Of a stretch of DNA of 62,677 nucleotides, positions 52,712-60,458 are shown piece after piece; position 1 is the first letter of the stretch, and each line of letters begins with the position of its first letter. The DNA comes from CAYMFD01 sp964389475 (GTDB taxonomy: Bacteria > Bacteroidota > Bacteroidia > Chitinophagales > Saprospiraceae): contig CAYMFD010000007.1 in assembly GCA_964389475.1 (NCBI GenBank), positions 1 to 62,677 of the forward strand. The letters run 5' to 3'. The position numbers were made by a program, and so were the translations under genes. The notes beneath the pieces are model-generated. The model worked only from the letters and a program-made list of their open reading frames with translations. It searched no databases and had not been told where the DNA came from.

Positions 52712-53008
52712 ATGGCAAAGCAGATAATTATAAAACCTGTCATTTCTGAGAAATCAGAAATACTTTCTGACCAGGCTGGTCAGTACACGTTTGTTGTGAA
52801 TTCGGACGCCAACAAGCTTGAGGTTAGAAAAGCGGTAGAGGATACATTCGGCGTAAGCGTAGAAGCTGTACGTACGATCAATGTACCTAGTAAGCGTAAA
52901 GTTAGAAATACAAAGTCTGGAATAGTTAGAGGTAGTGTCAGTGGTTATAAGAAGGCTGTTGTCCAGCTAGCTGACGGAGAAGAGATTGATTTCTTCGGCG
53001 ACCTTTAA
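52712..53008 (+). CDS. rplW: 50S ribosomal protein L23
   Basis: Lies at the tunnel exit and docks SRP and trigger factor. IIKPVISEKSEILSDQAGQY opens the fold; KLEVRKAVEDTFGVSVEAVR is the conserved middle and INVPSKRKVR begins the extended loop. Length 98 is typical. Nine bases after rplD, so probably cotranscribed. Confidence 0.97.
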   Translation: MAKQIIIKPVISEKSEILSDQAGQYTFVVNSDANKLEVRKAVEDTFGVSVEAVRTINVPSKRKVRNTKSGIVRGSVSGYKKAVVQLADGEEIDFFGDL

Positions 53009-53041
53009 TTCCATTTAGCGATAGTATAAAGATAGATACAG

Positions 53042-53878
53042 ATGCCAGTCAAAAAGTATAAACCAGTTTCTCCAGGTACTCGATTTAGAGTCGGTAGCAC
53101 ATATAGTGCTATCACAACTAGTACCCCTGAGAAGAGTCTTACGAAAGGTAAGACTAAGTCTGGTGGTCGTAACCATGATGGTAAGATGACTATGCGCCAC
53201 ATCGGTGGTGGTCATAAGAAGAAGTATCGTGTGATAGACTTTAAGCGCGATAAGGAAGGTATACCTGCGACTGTTAAGTCGATAGAGTATGATCCGAACA
53301 GATCAGCTTACATAGCATTGCTTGTATATGTTGATGGTGAAAAACGGTATATTATTGCACCGGATAAGATATCTGTAGGTGATACTGTGCTATCTGGCAA
53401 GGAGGCTAAGCCTTTAGTTGGGCATGCTATGTATCTTTCTGAAATACCATTAGGTAGTGCCATACATGCGATTGAGATGGCTCCTGGTAAGGGAGCAGCT
53501 CTAGCACGTAGTGCTGGTACATATGGTATGCTGATGGGTCGTGAGGGTAAGTATGCGATCGTTAAATTACCTTCTGGTGAGGTTCGTCGTATACTAGTGA
53601 CATGTAAAGCGGTGATGGGTACTACAAGTAATCCTGATCATTCGCTACAGGTCTTAGGTAAGGCAGGTCGCAAGAGATGGTTAGGTAGACGTCCACGAAC
53701 GCGTGGTGTAGCGATGAACCCTGTAGATCACCCAATGGGTGGTGGTGAAGGTCGTGCATCTGGTGGTCACCCTCGTTCACGTACTGGTATCATGGCCAAA
53801 GGTCAGAAGACGAGAAATGTTAATAAGGCAAGTAGCAAGCTGATAGTAAGCAAGCGAAAATCTAAGAATAAAAAGTAG
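53042..53878 (+). CDS. rplB: 50S ribosomal protein L2
   Basis: A core protein needed for peptidyl transferase activity. KSGGRNHDGKMTMRHIGGGH near the N-terminus and VAMNPVDHPMGGGEGR near the C-terminus carry the conserved basic and His residues close to the active centre. Length 278 is typical. Followed after 7 bases by rpsS, with which it is surely cotranscribed. Confidence 0.98.
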   Translation: MPVKKYKPVSPGTRFRVGSTYSAITTSTPEKSLTKGKTKSGGRNHDGKMTMRHIGGGHKKKYRVIDFKRDKEGIPATVKSIEYDPNRSAYIALLVYVDGEKRYIIAPDKISVGDTVLSGKEAKPLVGHAMYLSEIPLGSAIHAIEMAPGKGAALARSAGTYGMLMGREGKYAIVKLPSGEVRRILVTCKAVMGTTSNPDHSLQVLGKAGRKRWLGRRPRTRGVAMNPVDHPMGGGEGRASGGHPRSRTGIMAKGQKTRNVNKASSKLIVSKRKSKNKK

Positions 53879-53885
53879 ATAAACC

Positions 53886-54152
53886 ATGGCTAGATCTCTA
53901 AGGAAAGGCCCCTACGTATACCACAAGCTACTTAAGAAGTTGGCTAAGGCACAAGAAGGGAATAAAAAGCAGGTTATCAAGACGTGGAGTAGGTCTTCGA
54001 TGGTGATACCTGGTATGGTTGGTCAGACGATCGCTGTACACAATGGAAAGACTTTCGTACCTGTTTTTGTAACAGAAAATATGGTAGGTCACAAGCTAGG
54101 CGAATTTAGTCCTACTAGGACCTTTAAGGGCCATGGCGGTAATAAGAAATAA
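53886..54152 (+). CDS. rpsS: 30S ribosomal protein S19
   Basis: A head protein that contacts the intersubunit bridge. MARSLRKGPYVYHKLLKK and IKTWSRSSMVIPGMVGQTI are conserved, as is GHKLGEFSPTRTFKGHGG at the end. The length of 88 residues is typical. Between rplB and rplV as in nearly all bacteria. Confidence 0.98.
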   Translation: MARSLRKGPYVYHKLLKKLAKAQEGNKKQVIKTWSRSSMVIPGMVGQTIAVHNGKTFVPVFVTENMVGHKLGEFSPTRTFKGHGGNKK

Positions 54153-54175
54153 CACATCTAAACTGTAGATATCAA

Positions 54176-54553
54176 ATGGAAGCAGTAGCAAAACTGAAAA
54201 ACGTACCAATGTCGGCTCGCAAGATGCGTCTTGTCGTAGATCAGATACGTGGTAGATCTGTTGATCAGGCTCTCGATGTGTTAAAGTATACAAAGAAAGA
54301 GGCAGCAGAGTGGTGTGACAAGCTCGTAAGGAGTGCAGTTGCAAACTGGGAAGATAAAGGCGATATGTCTTATTCTGCAGATGAGTATGACTTGTACATC
54401 AAGGAAGCTTTTGTAGATGGTGGTACTTCGCTTAAAAGATTTAGGCCTGCACCGCATGGTCGAGCTCACCGCATACGTAAGCGTATGAATCACGTTACCA
54501 TAGTTGTGGCGAATAGAGTTGCCATCGATACTCCTCAATCAGAAGAAGCATAA
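54176..54553 (+). CDS. rplV: 50S ribosomal protein L22
   Basis: Its long beta hairpin forms part of the exit tunnel wall. NVPMSARKMRLVVDQIRGRS opens it; KRFRPAPHGRAHRIRKRMNH is the hairpin region that macrolide resistance mutations affect in other bacteria. Length 125 is a little longer than the E. coli protein. Ten bases precede rpsC. Confidence 0.97.
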   Translation: MEAVAKLKNVPMSARKMRLVVDQIRGRSVDQALDVLKYTKKEAAEWCDKLVRSAVANWEDKGDMSYSADEYDLYIKEAFVDGGTSLKRFRPAPHGRAHRIRKRMNHVTIVVANRVAIDTPQSEEA

Positions 54554-54563
54554 ATAGTAGGTC

Positions 54564-55259
54564 ATGGGTCAAAAGACAAATCCGATAGGTAATAGACTTG
54601 GAATTATCCGAGGCTGGGAATCAAACTGGTTTGGTGGTAAGAACTTTGGTGACAAGGTTGTTGAAGATGAGAAGATTCGTCGCTACCTACATGCACGTAT
54701 ACACAAGGGTGGTATTGCAAAGATTGTTATTGAGCGGACGTTAAAGCGTGTGACAGTAACGATTCACACTTCCCGCCCAGGTATCATCATCGGTAAAGGT
54801 GGTTCTGAGGTCGATCGTATAAAGGAAGAGGTCAAGAAGTTGACGAACAAAGATGTTCAGATCAACATTATCGAGATCCGCAAGCCTGAGCTTGACGCCA
54901 ATATCGTAGCTGAGTCTATCTGTAAGCAGTTAGAGGCGAGAATTAACTATCGTCGTGCTTCTAAGATGTCGGTACAGGCAACTATGCGAGCAGGTGCGGA
55001 AGGCATAAAAATCAGGTTAGCTGGTCGATTGAATGGTGCTGAGATGGCACGTTCTGAGGAGTTTAAAGATGGTCGTACACCATTGCATACATTCCGTGCA
55101 GATATTGACTATGCGCTTAAGGAGGCACTTACTGTTTATGGTAAGATTGGTGTCAAGGTATGGATATGTAAGGGTGAGGTACTCGGTAAGAGAGACTTGA
55201 GCCCCAATGTAGGCGTAGACCGTAAGAAAGGACCGGCAAGAAGAGGTCGAAGACGATAG
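54564..55259 (+). CDS. rpsC: 30S ribosomal protein S3
   Basis: Lines the mRNA entry path. MGQKTNPIGNRLGIIRGWES is the standard start; the KH domain RPGIIIGKGGSEVDRIKEE follows, and the C-terminal domain has INYRRASKMSVQATMRAGAE and RLNGAEMARSE. The tail ends in a basic GPARRGRRR. Length 231 is typical. A 64-base gap with a possible internal promoter follows. Confidence 0.98.
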   Translation: MGQKTNPIGNRLGIIRGWESNWFGGKNFGDKVVEDEKIRRYLHARIHKGGIAKIVIERTLKRVTVTIHTSRPGIIIGKGGSEVDRIKEEVKKLTNKDVQINIIEIRKPELDANIVAESICKQLEARINYRRASKMSVQATMRAGAEGIKIRLAGRLNGAEMARSEEFKDGRTPLHTFRADIDYALKEALTVYGKIGVKVWICKGEVLGKRDLSPNVGVDRKKGPARRGRRR

Positions 55260-55278
55260 GACTTTGGTAAATTAAATG

Positions 55279-55286
55279 TACCTTTG
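55279..55286 (+). promoter_or_regulatory. -7 box between rpsC and rplP (possible internal promoter)
   Basis: TACCTTTG is an exact TAnnTTTG, 37 bases before rplP. A TTTG at 55263-55266 is closer than usual (12 bases), so strength is doubtful. Confidence 0.4.
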
Positions 55287-55323
55287 CAGCCCCAAATAAG
55301 GGTCAAGGGTCAAAGTATAGGCA

Positions 55324-55743
55324 ATGTTACAACCGAAAAGAACAAAATATCGTAAGCAACAGAAGGGTAGGATCAAAGGTCTTGCTCAGCGTGGAAGTAG
55401 TATTTCCTTTGGTTCGTTTGCGTTAAAGTCACTTGACGAGGGTTTTATTACTAACCGTCAGATAGAAGCGGCCCGTATCGCGATGACGCGTTATATGAAG
55501 AGAGAGGGTAAAGTTTGGATCCGGATATTTCCAGATAAGCCGATAACTGCCAAGCCTCTTGAGGTAAGGATGGGTAAGGGTAAAGGTGCTCTTGATCATT
55601 GGGTAGCTGTAGTCAAGCCAGGAAAGATTCTGTTTGAGATGGATGGTGTTCCTTATGATGTGGCCAAAGAGGCATTGCGTCTTGCTGCTCAAAAGCTTCC
55701 TGTACAGACTAAGACAATTGTTCGTAGAGATTACGAAGCATAG
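55324..55743 (+). CDS. rplP: 50S ribosomal protein L16
   Basis: Helps position tRNA at the A site. MLQPKRTKYRKQQKGRIKGL and the loop MTRYMKREGKVWIRIFPDKP are conserved, with RMGKGKGALDHWVAVVKPG after it. Length 139 is typical. After the widest gap (64 bases) in the S10 cluster downstream of rplC. Confidence 0.98.
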   Translation: MLQPKRTKYRKQQKGRIKGLAQRGSSISFGSFALKSLDEGFITNRQIEAARIAMTRYMKREGKVWIRIFPDKPITAKPLEVRMGKGKGALDHWVAVVKPGKILFEMDGVPYDVAKEALRLAAQKLPVQTKTIVRRDYEA

Positions 55744-55763
55744 ATATTTAGATATAAGCTACT

Positions 55764-56024
55764 ATGGCAACTAAGAAATTTATCGAACTACAAGACATGG
55801 CTGACGCTGATCTTGTTAATGAGTTCAAAGAAACTAAAGTACAGTTGAATAAGCTCAAGCTTGATCATGCTGTTCGAGGCATAGAGAACCCTCTCGTTAT
55901 TAGAGAAGTACGTAGGGATGTAGCTAGGTTGAAGACTGAAGTGAGGAGGAGAGAGATTGCAGCGATGGATGAGTCAGCGCTTGCCGGTAGAGCTAACATT
56001 CGTAGACGTAGACGTATTAAGTAA
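55764..56024 (+). CDS. rpmC: 50S ribosomal protein L29
   Basis: A small helical protein at the tunnel exit. The core (ELQDMADADLVNEFKETKVQ, RREVARLKTEVRRRE-like VRRDVARLKTEVRRRE) is recognisable. At 86 residues it is about 20 longer than E. coli L29, because of a basic C-terminal tail rich in Arg (NIRRRRRIK), a form I would expect in Bacteroidetes but cannot verify here. Confidence 0.93.
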   Translation: MATKKFIELQDMADADLVNEFKETKVQLNKLKLDHAVRGIENPLVIREVRRDVARLKTEVRRREIAAMDESALAGRANIRRRRRIK

Positions 56025-56043
56025 AGTGCAAGATCAGACTATA

Positions 56044-56301
56044 ATGACTGAAAGAACATTAAGAAAGCAGAGAACGGGGATCGTAACAAGTACTAAGATG
56101 GACAAGTCTATCGTCGTATCTGTAGAGAAGAAGGTCAAGCACCCTATTTACGGTAAGTTCGTAAAGAGATCTAAGAAGTTTGTAGCACACGATGCGGAGA
56201 ATAGCTGCAACGAGGGTGATACTGTTAGAATAATGGAGACAAGGCCTCTAAGTAAGCGTAAGTGCTGGAGACTAGTTGAGATTTTAGAAAGAGCGAAGTA
56301 A
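56044..56301 (+). CDS. rpsQ: 30S ribosomal protein S17
   Basis: An OB-fold protein binding the 5' domain of 16S rRNA. The ATG at 56044 gives MTERTLRKQRTGIVTSTKMD; an open frame back to 55957 overlaps rpmC and is not coding. VEKKVKHPIYGKFVKRSKKF and GDTVRIMETRPLSKRKCWRL are the conserved strands. Length 85 is typical. Nineteen bases after rpmC. Confidence 0.97.
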   Translation: MTERTLRKQRTGIVTSTKMDKSIVVSVEKKVKHPIYGKFVKRSKKFVAHDAENSCNEGDTVRIMETRPLSKRKCWRLVEILERAK

Positions 56302-56321
56302 CGCTTTAATTAGATTAGACA

Positions 56322-56687
56322 ATGATACAGCAGGAATCGAGACTGAATGTAGCGGATAATAGTGGTGCCAAGGAGGTACTGTGTATTCGTGTGCTAGGTG
56401 GATCTAAGAGGCGTTATGCTTCTGTAGGTGACCAAATTATCGTCACAGTGAAGGAGGCTTCTCCAGGTGGTGTTAAGAAGGGTACCGTTAGTCCGGCAGT
56501 AATAGTGAGAACGCGTAAAGAGATTCGTCGTAAAGATGGTTCTTACATACGTTTTGATGATAATGCAGTAGTTCTTTTAAGTGCATCTGGTGAGCCACGT
56601 GGTACACGTATTTTTGGCCCTGTAGCTCGTGAGTTGAGAGAGGGTGACTATATGCGTATTATATCATTGGCCCCTGAGGTACTTTAA
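56322..56687 (+). CDS. rplN: 50S ribosomal protein L14
   Basis: A barrel protein at the subunit interface and the site for silencing factor RsfS. MIQQESRLNVADNSGAKEVL, VIVRTRKEIRRKDGSYIRF and RIFGPVARELRE are conserved. Length 121 is typical. Twenty bases each side to rpsQ and rplX. Confidence 0.98.
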   Translation: MIQQESRLNVADNSGAKEVLCIRVLGGSKRRYASVGDQIIVTVKEASPGGVKKGTVSPAVIVRTRKEIRRKDGSYIRFDDNAVVLLSASGEPRGTRIFGPVARELREGDYMRIISLAPEVL

Positions 56688-56707
56688 TAATATAGAAGAG
56701 TAAGATT

Positions 56708-57037
56708 ATGGCGACATTGAAGCACCATAAGCTCCATATAAAAGTGGGTGACAAAGTTAAGGTCATTGCTGGAGCGAGTAAGGGTAGCCAAGGCGAGGTA
56801 AAGGAGATCATGAGGTCTTCACATAGAGCCATCGTTGATGGTGTTAATCTCGTTAAGAAGCATACTAAGCCGACTAATGATACTCCAGGTGGTATCAATG
56901 AGGTAGAAGCTGGTATTCACATCTCTAACCTAATGGTGGTTGATCCTTCAACGGGTGATGCTACTAGAACCGGCCGTAAGAAGGTCGATGGTAGAGGTGT
57001 TCGATTTTCTAAGAAATCTGGTGAAATAATTAAGTAA
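56708..57037 (+). CDS. rplX: 50S ribosomal protein L24
   Basis: An assembly initiator for the large subunit. The KOW motif KVGDKVKVIAGASKGSQGEV is at the N-terminus, followed by VDGVNLVKKHTKP and a C-terminal basic extension. Length 109 is near the family norm. Its stop overlaps the rplE start by one base (TAATG), which suggests coupled translation. Confidence 0.97.
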   Translation: MATLKHHKLHIKVGDKVKVIAGASKGSQGEVKEIMRSSHRAIVDGVNLVKKHTKPTNDTPGGINEVEAGIHISNLMVVDPSTGDATRTGRKKVDGRGVRFSKKSGEIIK

Positions 57038-57594
57038 TGAGTGTAAAACCAAGGCTTAAGACCAAGTATAGAGAGGAGATTGTTCCTAAGTTAAAGGAGC
57101 AATTTGAGTACAAGTCGGTCATGCAGGTGCCGAAGCTTCTCAAAATTTCTATAAATCAGGGAGTAGGCGATGCCACTCAGGATAAGAAGCTGGTCGACAA
57201 TGCGCTTAAGGAGATCACTATGATCGCTGGCCAGAAAGCAGTACCGACTATCGCTAGGAAGTCTGTCTCTAACTTTAAGTTGAGAGAAGGCATGCCGATT
57301 GGTGCTCGTGTGACGCTACGTGATGTGCAGATGTATGAGTTCCTTGATAGGCTCATAACAGTTGCGTTGCCTAGAGTTCGTGATTTTCGCGGGATTAGCG
57401 ATAGAGCTTTTGACGGTCGTGGTAATTATAGTCTCGGTGTTCAGGAGCAGATCATATTCCCAGAGATCAACCTAGATAAGATTAACAAAGTAACAGGGAT
57501 GGACATCACATTTGTGACTAGTGCCAAGACTGATGCTGAGAGCCTTGCCCTTCTTAAGGAGCTTGGCCTACCATTCAAGAATCAGAATAATTAA
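57037..57594 (+). CDS. rplE: 50S ribosomal protein L5
   Basis: Binds 5S rRNA and contacts the P-site tRNA. PKLLKISINQGVGDATQDKK and RKSVSNFKLREGMPIGARVT are conserved, as is DFRGISDRAFDGRGNYSLG. Length 185 is typical. Overlaps rplX by one base and precedes rpsN by 5 bases, so the three are tightly coupled. Confidence 0.98.
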   Translation: MSVKPRLKTKYREEIVPKLKEQFEYKSVMQVPKLLKISINQGVGDATQDKKLVDNALKEITMIAGQKAVPTIARKSVSNFKLREGMPIGARVTLRDVQMYEFLDRLITVALPRVRDFRGISDRAFDGRGNYSLGVQEQIIFPEINLDKINKVTGMDITFVTSAKTDAESLALLKELGLPFKNQNN

Positions 57595-57599
57595 TCAAC

Positions 57600-57869
57600 A
57601 TGGCTAAGAAATCAATCATAGCAAGGGAGGTTAAGCGCCAGAAGATGGTAGCGAAGTATGTAGATCTTAGGAAGCAGCTGAAAGAAGCTGGTGACTGGGA
57701 AGCACTGGATAAGTTACCTAAGAATAGTTCGCCTGTAAGATTGCACAATCGTTGTAAGTTGACAGGAAGGCCAAAGGGCTACATGAGAAGATTCGGTATC
57801 AATCGTGTCACGTTTAGACTAATGGCTCTAGATGGCAAGATACCTGGTATAACAAAAGCGAGCTGGTAA
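57600..57869 (+). CDS. rpsN: 30S ribosomal protein S14 (zinc-free form)
   Basis: A head protein of the small subunit. The 89-residue long form lacks the two CxxC pairs of the zinc-binding version; only one Cys is present (HNRCKLTGRPKGYMRRFGI). RFGINRVTFRLMALDGKIPG and the C-terminal TKASW are conserved. It does not depend on zinc, in contrast with the 61-residue form in many Gram-positives. Confidence 0.97.
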   Translation: MAKKSIIAREVKRQKMVAKYVDLRKQLKEAGDWEALDKLPKNSSPVRLHNRCKLTGRPKGYMRRFGINRVTFRLMALDGKIPGITKASW

Positions 57870-57889
57870 CAGCACAATTAGAATAAATT

Positions 57890-58291
57890 ATGGTTGTAAC
57901 CGATCCAATTGCAGATTATCTGACGCGTCTTCGTAATGCTCAGAAAGCCAGTCACAGGACAGTAGAGATTCCAGCTTCTAAGATGAAGAAGGCAATCACT
58001 GAGATTCTTTATGACCAAGGCTATATATTAAAGTACAAGTTCACTGAAGATGGTCCTCAGGGTACTATCAAGATCGCTATCAAGTATGATAAGGTGACAC
58101 GTGAGCCTGTTATTAGAAAGCTCGGTCGTATGTCTCGTCCAGGTCTGAGGTCTTACAAGCCAGCTACTCAGTTGCCTCGTATTATCAATGGTCTAGGTAT
58201 AGCGATTATATCGACTAGCCAAGGTCTTATGACTGACAAGCAAGCCCGTAGTAAGGGTATTGGTGGAGAGGTCGTTTGTTACGTATATTAA
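57890..58291 (+). CDS. rpsH: 30S ribosomal protein S8
   Basis: A central-domain assembly protein. DPIADYLTRLRNAQKASHRT opens it and GIAIISTSQGLMTDKQARSK followed by GGEVVCYVY closes it. Length 133 is typical. In E. coli S8 represses the spc operon by binding the mRNA near rplE; I could not identify a comparable hairpin. Confidence 0.97.
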   Translation: MVVTDPIADYLTRLRNAQKASHRTVEIPASKMKKAITEILYDQGYILKYKFTEDGPQGTIKIAIKYDKVTREPVIRKLGRMSRPGLRSYKPATQLPRIINGLGIAIISTSQGLMTDKQARSKGIGGEVVCYVY

Positions 58292-58313
58292 GAAGTAGAA
58301 TAATTTAGCTGTC

Positions 58314-58868
58314 ATGTCAAGAATAGGAAAGGCTCCGATAGAGGTACCTACAGGTGTATCAGTAGATATATCTTCTGGTAATCTTGTTACGGTGAAAGGG
58401 CCAAAGGGCGAGCTTAAGCAGCAGATCGATCCAGATCTGTCGTTAAAGCAGGAAGATGGGATGCTCACACTAGAGCGACCAACTGAGCAGAAGCGCCACA
58501 AAGCGTTACACGGCTTATATAGATCTCTGATCTCAAATATGGTTGTTGGTGTTACCGATGGCTATGTTAAAGAGCTAGAGCTAATCGGTGTAGGTTATCG
58601 TGCATCGAATACAGGTAACCTTCTTGAGTTGACGTTGGGATATTCTCACCCTATTATGTTTTACGTACCAGATGACTTGACGGTAGAGGCTATCACCGAG
58701 AAAGGTTCTCCTCCTTTAGTTAAGCTTACTGGTATTGACAAGCAGTTGATAGGTCAAGTAGCTGCCAAAATCAGAGGATTCCGTAAGCCTGAGCCTTATA
58801 AAGGTAAGGGAGTTAAGTATAAAGGCGAGGTACTCAGACGTAAGGCTGGTAAGACTGCTGCTAAATAA
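58314..58868 (+). CDS. rplF: 50S ribosomal protein L6
   Basis: A stalk-base protein near the factor-binding site. MSRIGKAPIEVPTGVSVDIS and the C-terminal RGFRKPEPYKGKGVKYKGE are conserved; two related alpha/beta halves are visible. Length 184 is typical. Followed after 8 bases by rplR. Confidence 0.98.
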   Translation: MSRIGKAPIEVPTGVSVDISSGNLVTVKGPKGELKQQIDPDLSLKQEDGMLTLERPTEQKRHKALHGLYRSLISNMVVGVTDGYVKELELIGVGYRASNTGNLLELTLGYSHPIMFYVPDDLTVEAITEKGSPPLVKLTGIDKQLIGQVAAKIRGFRKPEPYKGKGVKYKGEVLRRKAGKTAAK

Positions 58869-58876
58869 GTTGTAAG

Positions 58877-59215
58877 ATGAGAAATACCACTAAGCGAGAG
58901 CGGATCAAGTACCGCATCAGAAAGAGAATAAAAGGTAGTGCTGCTAAGCCTAGGCTAGCTGTATACCGAAGTAATAAAAATATCTATTGCCAGCTGATCG
59001 ATGATTTAGATGGCAAGACACTTGCTAGTGCAAGTAGTAAGGATGTTGGAGGTACTATCAATGTAGAGAGTGCCAAGAAGGTAGGTGCAGCTATTGCTGA
59101 CAAAGCCAAGGCATCTGGCATTACCACTGTAGTTTTTGACAGAGGTGGTTATATATATCACGGTCGAATCAAAGCTCTTGCAGATGGTGCAAGAGAGGGC
59201 GGTCTTCAATTTTAA
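58877..59215 (+). CDS. rplR: 50S ribosomal protein L18
   Basis: Binds 5S rRNA together with L5. RIKYRIRKRIKGSAAKPRLA is the basic N-terminus; VYRSNKNIYCQLIDDLDGKT and VVFDRGGYIYHGRIKALADG are conserved strands. Length 112 is at the short end of the family. Cotranscribed with rplF and rpsE. Confidence 0.97.
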   Translation: MRNTTKRERIKYRIRKRIKGSAAKPRLAVYRSNKNIYCQLIDDLDGKTLASASSKDVGGTINVESAKKVGAAIADKAKASGITTVVFDRGGYIYHGRIKALADGAREGGLQF

Positions 59216-59227
59216 GAGCTAGTAGTT

Positions 59228-59761
59228 ATGGCAAGGAATTCAGATAAGAAGGGAGGTCGCGTATCTGCCGAGAAGGACAACGAACTCAAGGAGAAGCTAG
59301 TTAACCTGAACAGGGTTGCTAAGGTAACCAAGGGTGGTCGTACTTTTAGTTTTAGTGCATTAGTCGTTGTCGGTGATGGTAATGGTTCGGTAGGTCATGG
59401 TCTTGGTAAGGCACGTGACGTTTCTGAGTGTATCAGCAAGGCGGTTGATGTTGCTAAGAAGAATATGATCAAGTTCCCGATTCAGAAAGGTACGATACCT
59501 CATGAGCAGTTGGGTCGTTATGGTGCAGGGAAGGTACTTATCAAGCCTGCATCAGATGGTACAGGAGTAATTGCCGGTGGTGCGATGCGTGCAGTTCTTG
59601 AGACTGCTGGTGTGCACAATGTATTGGCTAAGTCTCAGGGTACATCTAATCCTCACAATGTTGTGAAGGCTACGATTGACGCCTTGATGAAATTGAGATC
59701 ACCAGAAGAAGTTGCTAGACAACGTGGTATCTCTATGAGTAAATTGTTTGACGGAGAATAA
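59228..59761 (+). CDS. rpsE: 30S ribosomal protein S5
   Basis: Sits at the mRNA entrance and affects decoding accuracy. KLVNLNRVAKVTKGGRTFSF and GHGLGKARDVSECISKAVDV are conserved, with RAVLETAGVHNVLAKSQGTS in the C-terminal domain. Length 177 is typical. rpmD begins 8 bases later. Confidence 0.98.
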   Translation: MARNSDKKGGRVSAEKDNELKEKLVNLNRVAKVTKGGRTFSFSALVVVGDGNGSVGHGLGKARDVSECISKAVDVAKKNMIKFPIQKGTIPHEQLGRYGAGKVLIKPASDGTGVIAGGAMRAVLETAGVHNVLAKSQGTSNPHNVVKATIDALMKLRSPEEVARQRGISMSKLFDGE

Positions 59762-59769
59762 GGCGTATT

Positions 59770-59946
59770 ATGGCTAAGATTAAGATAACACAAGTTAAAA
59801 GCGCTATTGATAGATCGCGGAAGCAGAAAGATACCCTACTTGCATTGGGTTTGCGTAAGATCAATCAGACAGTGGAAAAAGAGACCAGTCCTCAGATCGA
59901 GGGTATGGTTAGAAAAGTAAGTCACCTCATAAGTGTTGAGAGGTAA
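59770..59946 (+). CDS. rpmD: 50S ribosomal protein L30
   Basis: A 58-residue protein between rpsE and rplO. Reading from the ATG at 59770 it begins MAKIKITQVKSAIDRSRKQK, then DTLLALGLRKINQTVEKETS and ends in VSHLISVER; the family pattern with LGLRKINQ is clear. It fits the usual gene order and spacing (8 and 11 bases). Confidence 0.96.
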   Translation: MAKIKITQVKSAIDRSRKQKDTLLALGLRKINQTVEKETSPQIEGMVRKVSHLISVER

Positions 59947-59957
59947 AATCTATTGCA

Positions 59958-60404
59958 ATGGATCTAAGTAATCTATCTCCTGCTAAAGGATCAGTAAAGA
60001 ATAATAAGAGACGTGGTAGAGGCCAGGGTAGTGGTGCCGGTGGTACTGCAACACGTGGTCACAAAGGTGCTAAGTCTCGTAGTGGTTATAGCCGCAAGAG
60101 AGCTTTTGAAGGTGGCCAGATGCCACTTCAGATGAGGTTGCCGAAGCGTGGTTTCAAGTCTCCTAATAAGGTCGTTTATGTTCCTATTAACTTGACCAAG
60201 CTGCAGGAGATTACAGCTAAGGCTGGATCTTCTGAGGTATCACCTGAGTCATTGTATGCTGGTGGTTATACTAAGAAATCGGATGTTGTAAAGTTGCTAG
60301 GTAATGGAGAGATCAGCACAGCTGTGACTGTAACTGCTCACGCTGCTAGTGCATCAGCGATCAAAGCTATCGAGGCTGCTGGTGGTACTGTCACCGTCCT
60401 TTAA
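59958..60404 (+). CDS. rplO: 50S ribosomal protein L15
   Basis: A late-assembly protein of the large subunit. MDLSNLSPAKGSVKNNKRRG is followed by a Gly/Arg-rich N-terminal extension (GRGQGSGAGGTATRGHKGAK) and the globular part with GGQMPLQMRLPKRGFKS. Length 148 is typical. The 54-base gap to secY contains a weak AAGAG/CTCTT inverted repeat. Confidence 0.98.
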   Translation: MDLSNLSPAKGSVKNNKRRGRGQGSGAGGTATRGHKGAKSRSGYSRKRAFEGGQMPLQMRLPKRGFKSPNKVVYVPINLTKLQEITAKAGSSEVSPESLYAGGYTKKSDVVKLLGNGEISTAVTVTAHAASASAIKAIEAAGGTVTVL

Positions 60405-60458
60405 TATCATAAGAGCGGCTCAAGAGAGAAAACTGCTGCACTCTTTTAAAACTCTTAC

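Noticed and set aside
55957..56043. Upstream extension of rpsQ overlapping rpmC.
   Set aside because: The S17 family starts at the ATG at 56044; the added residues are out-of-frame rpmC.
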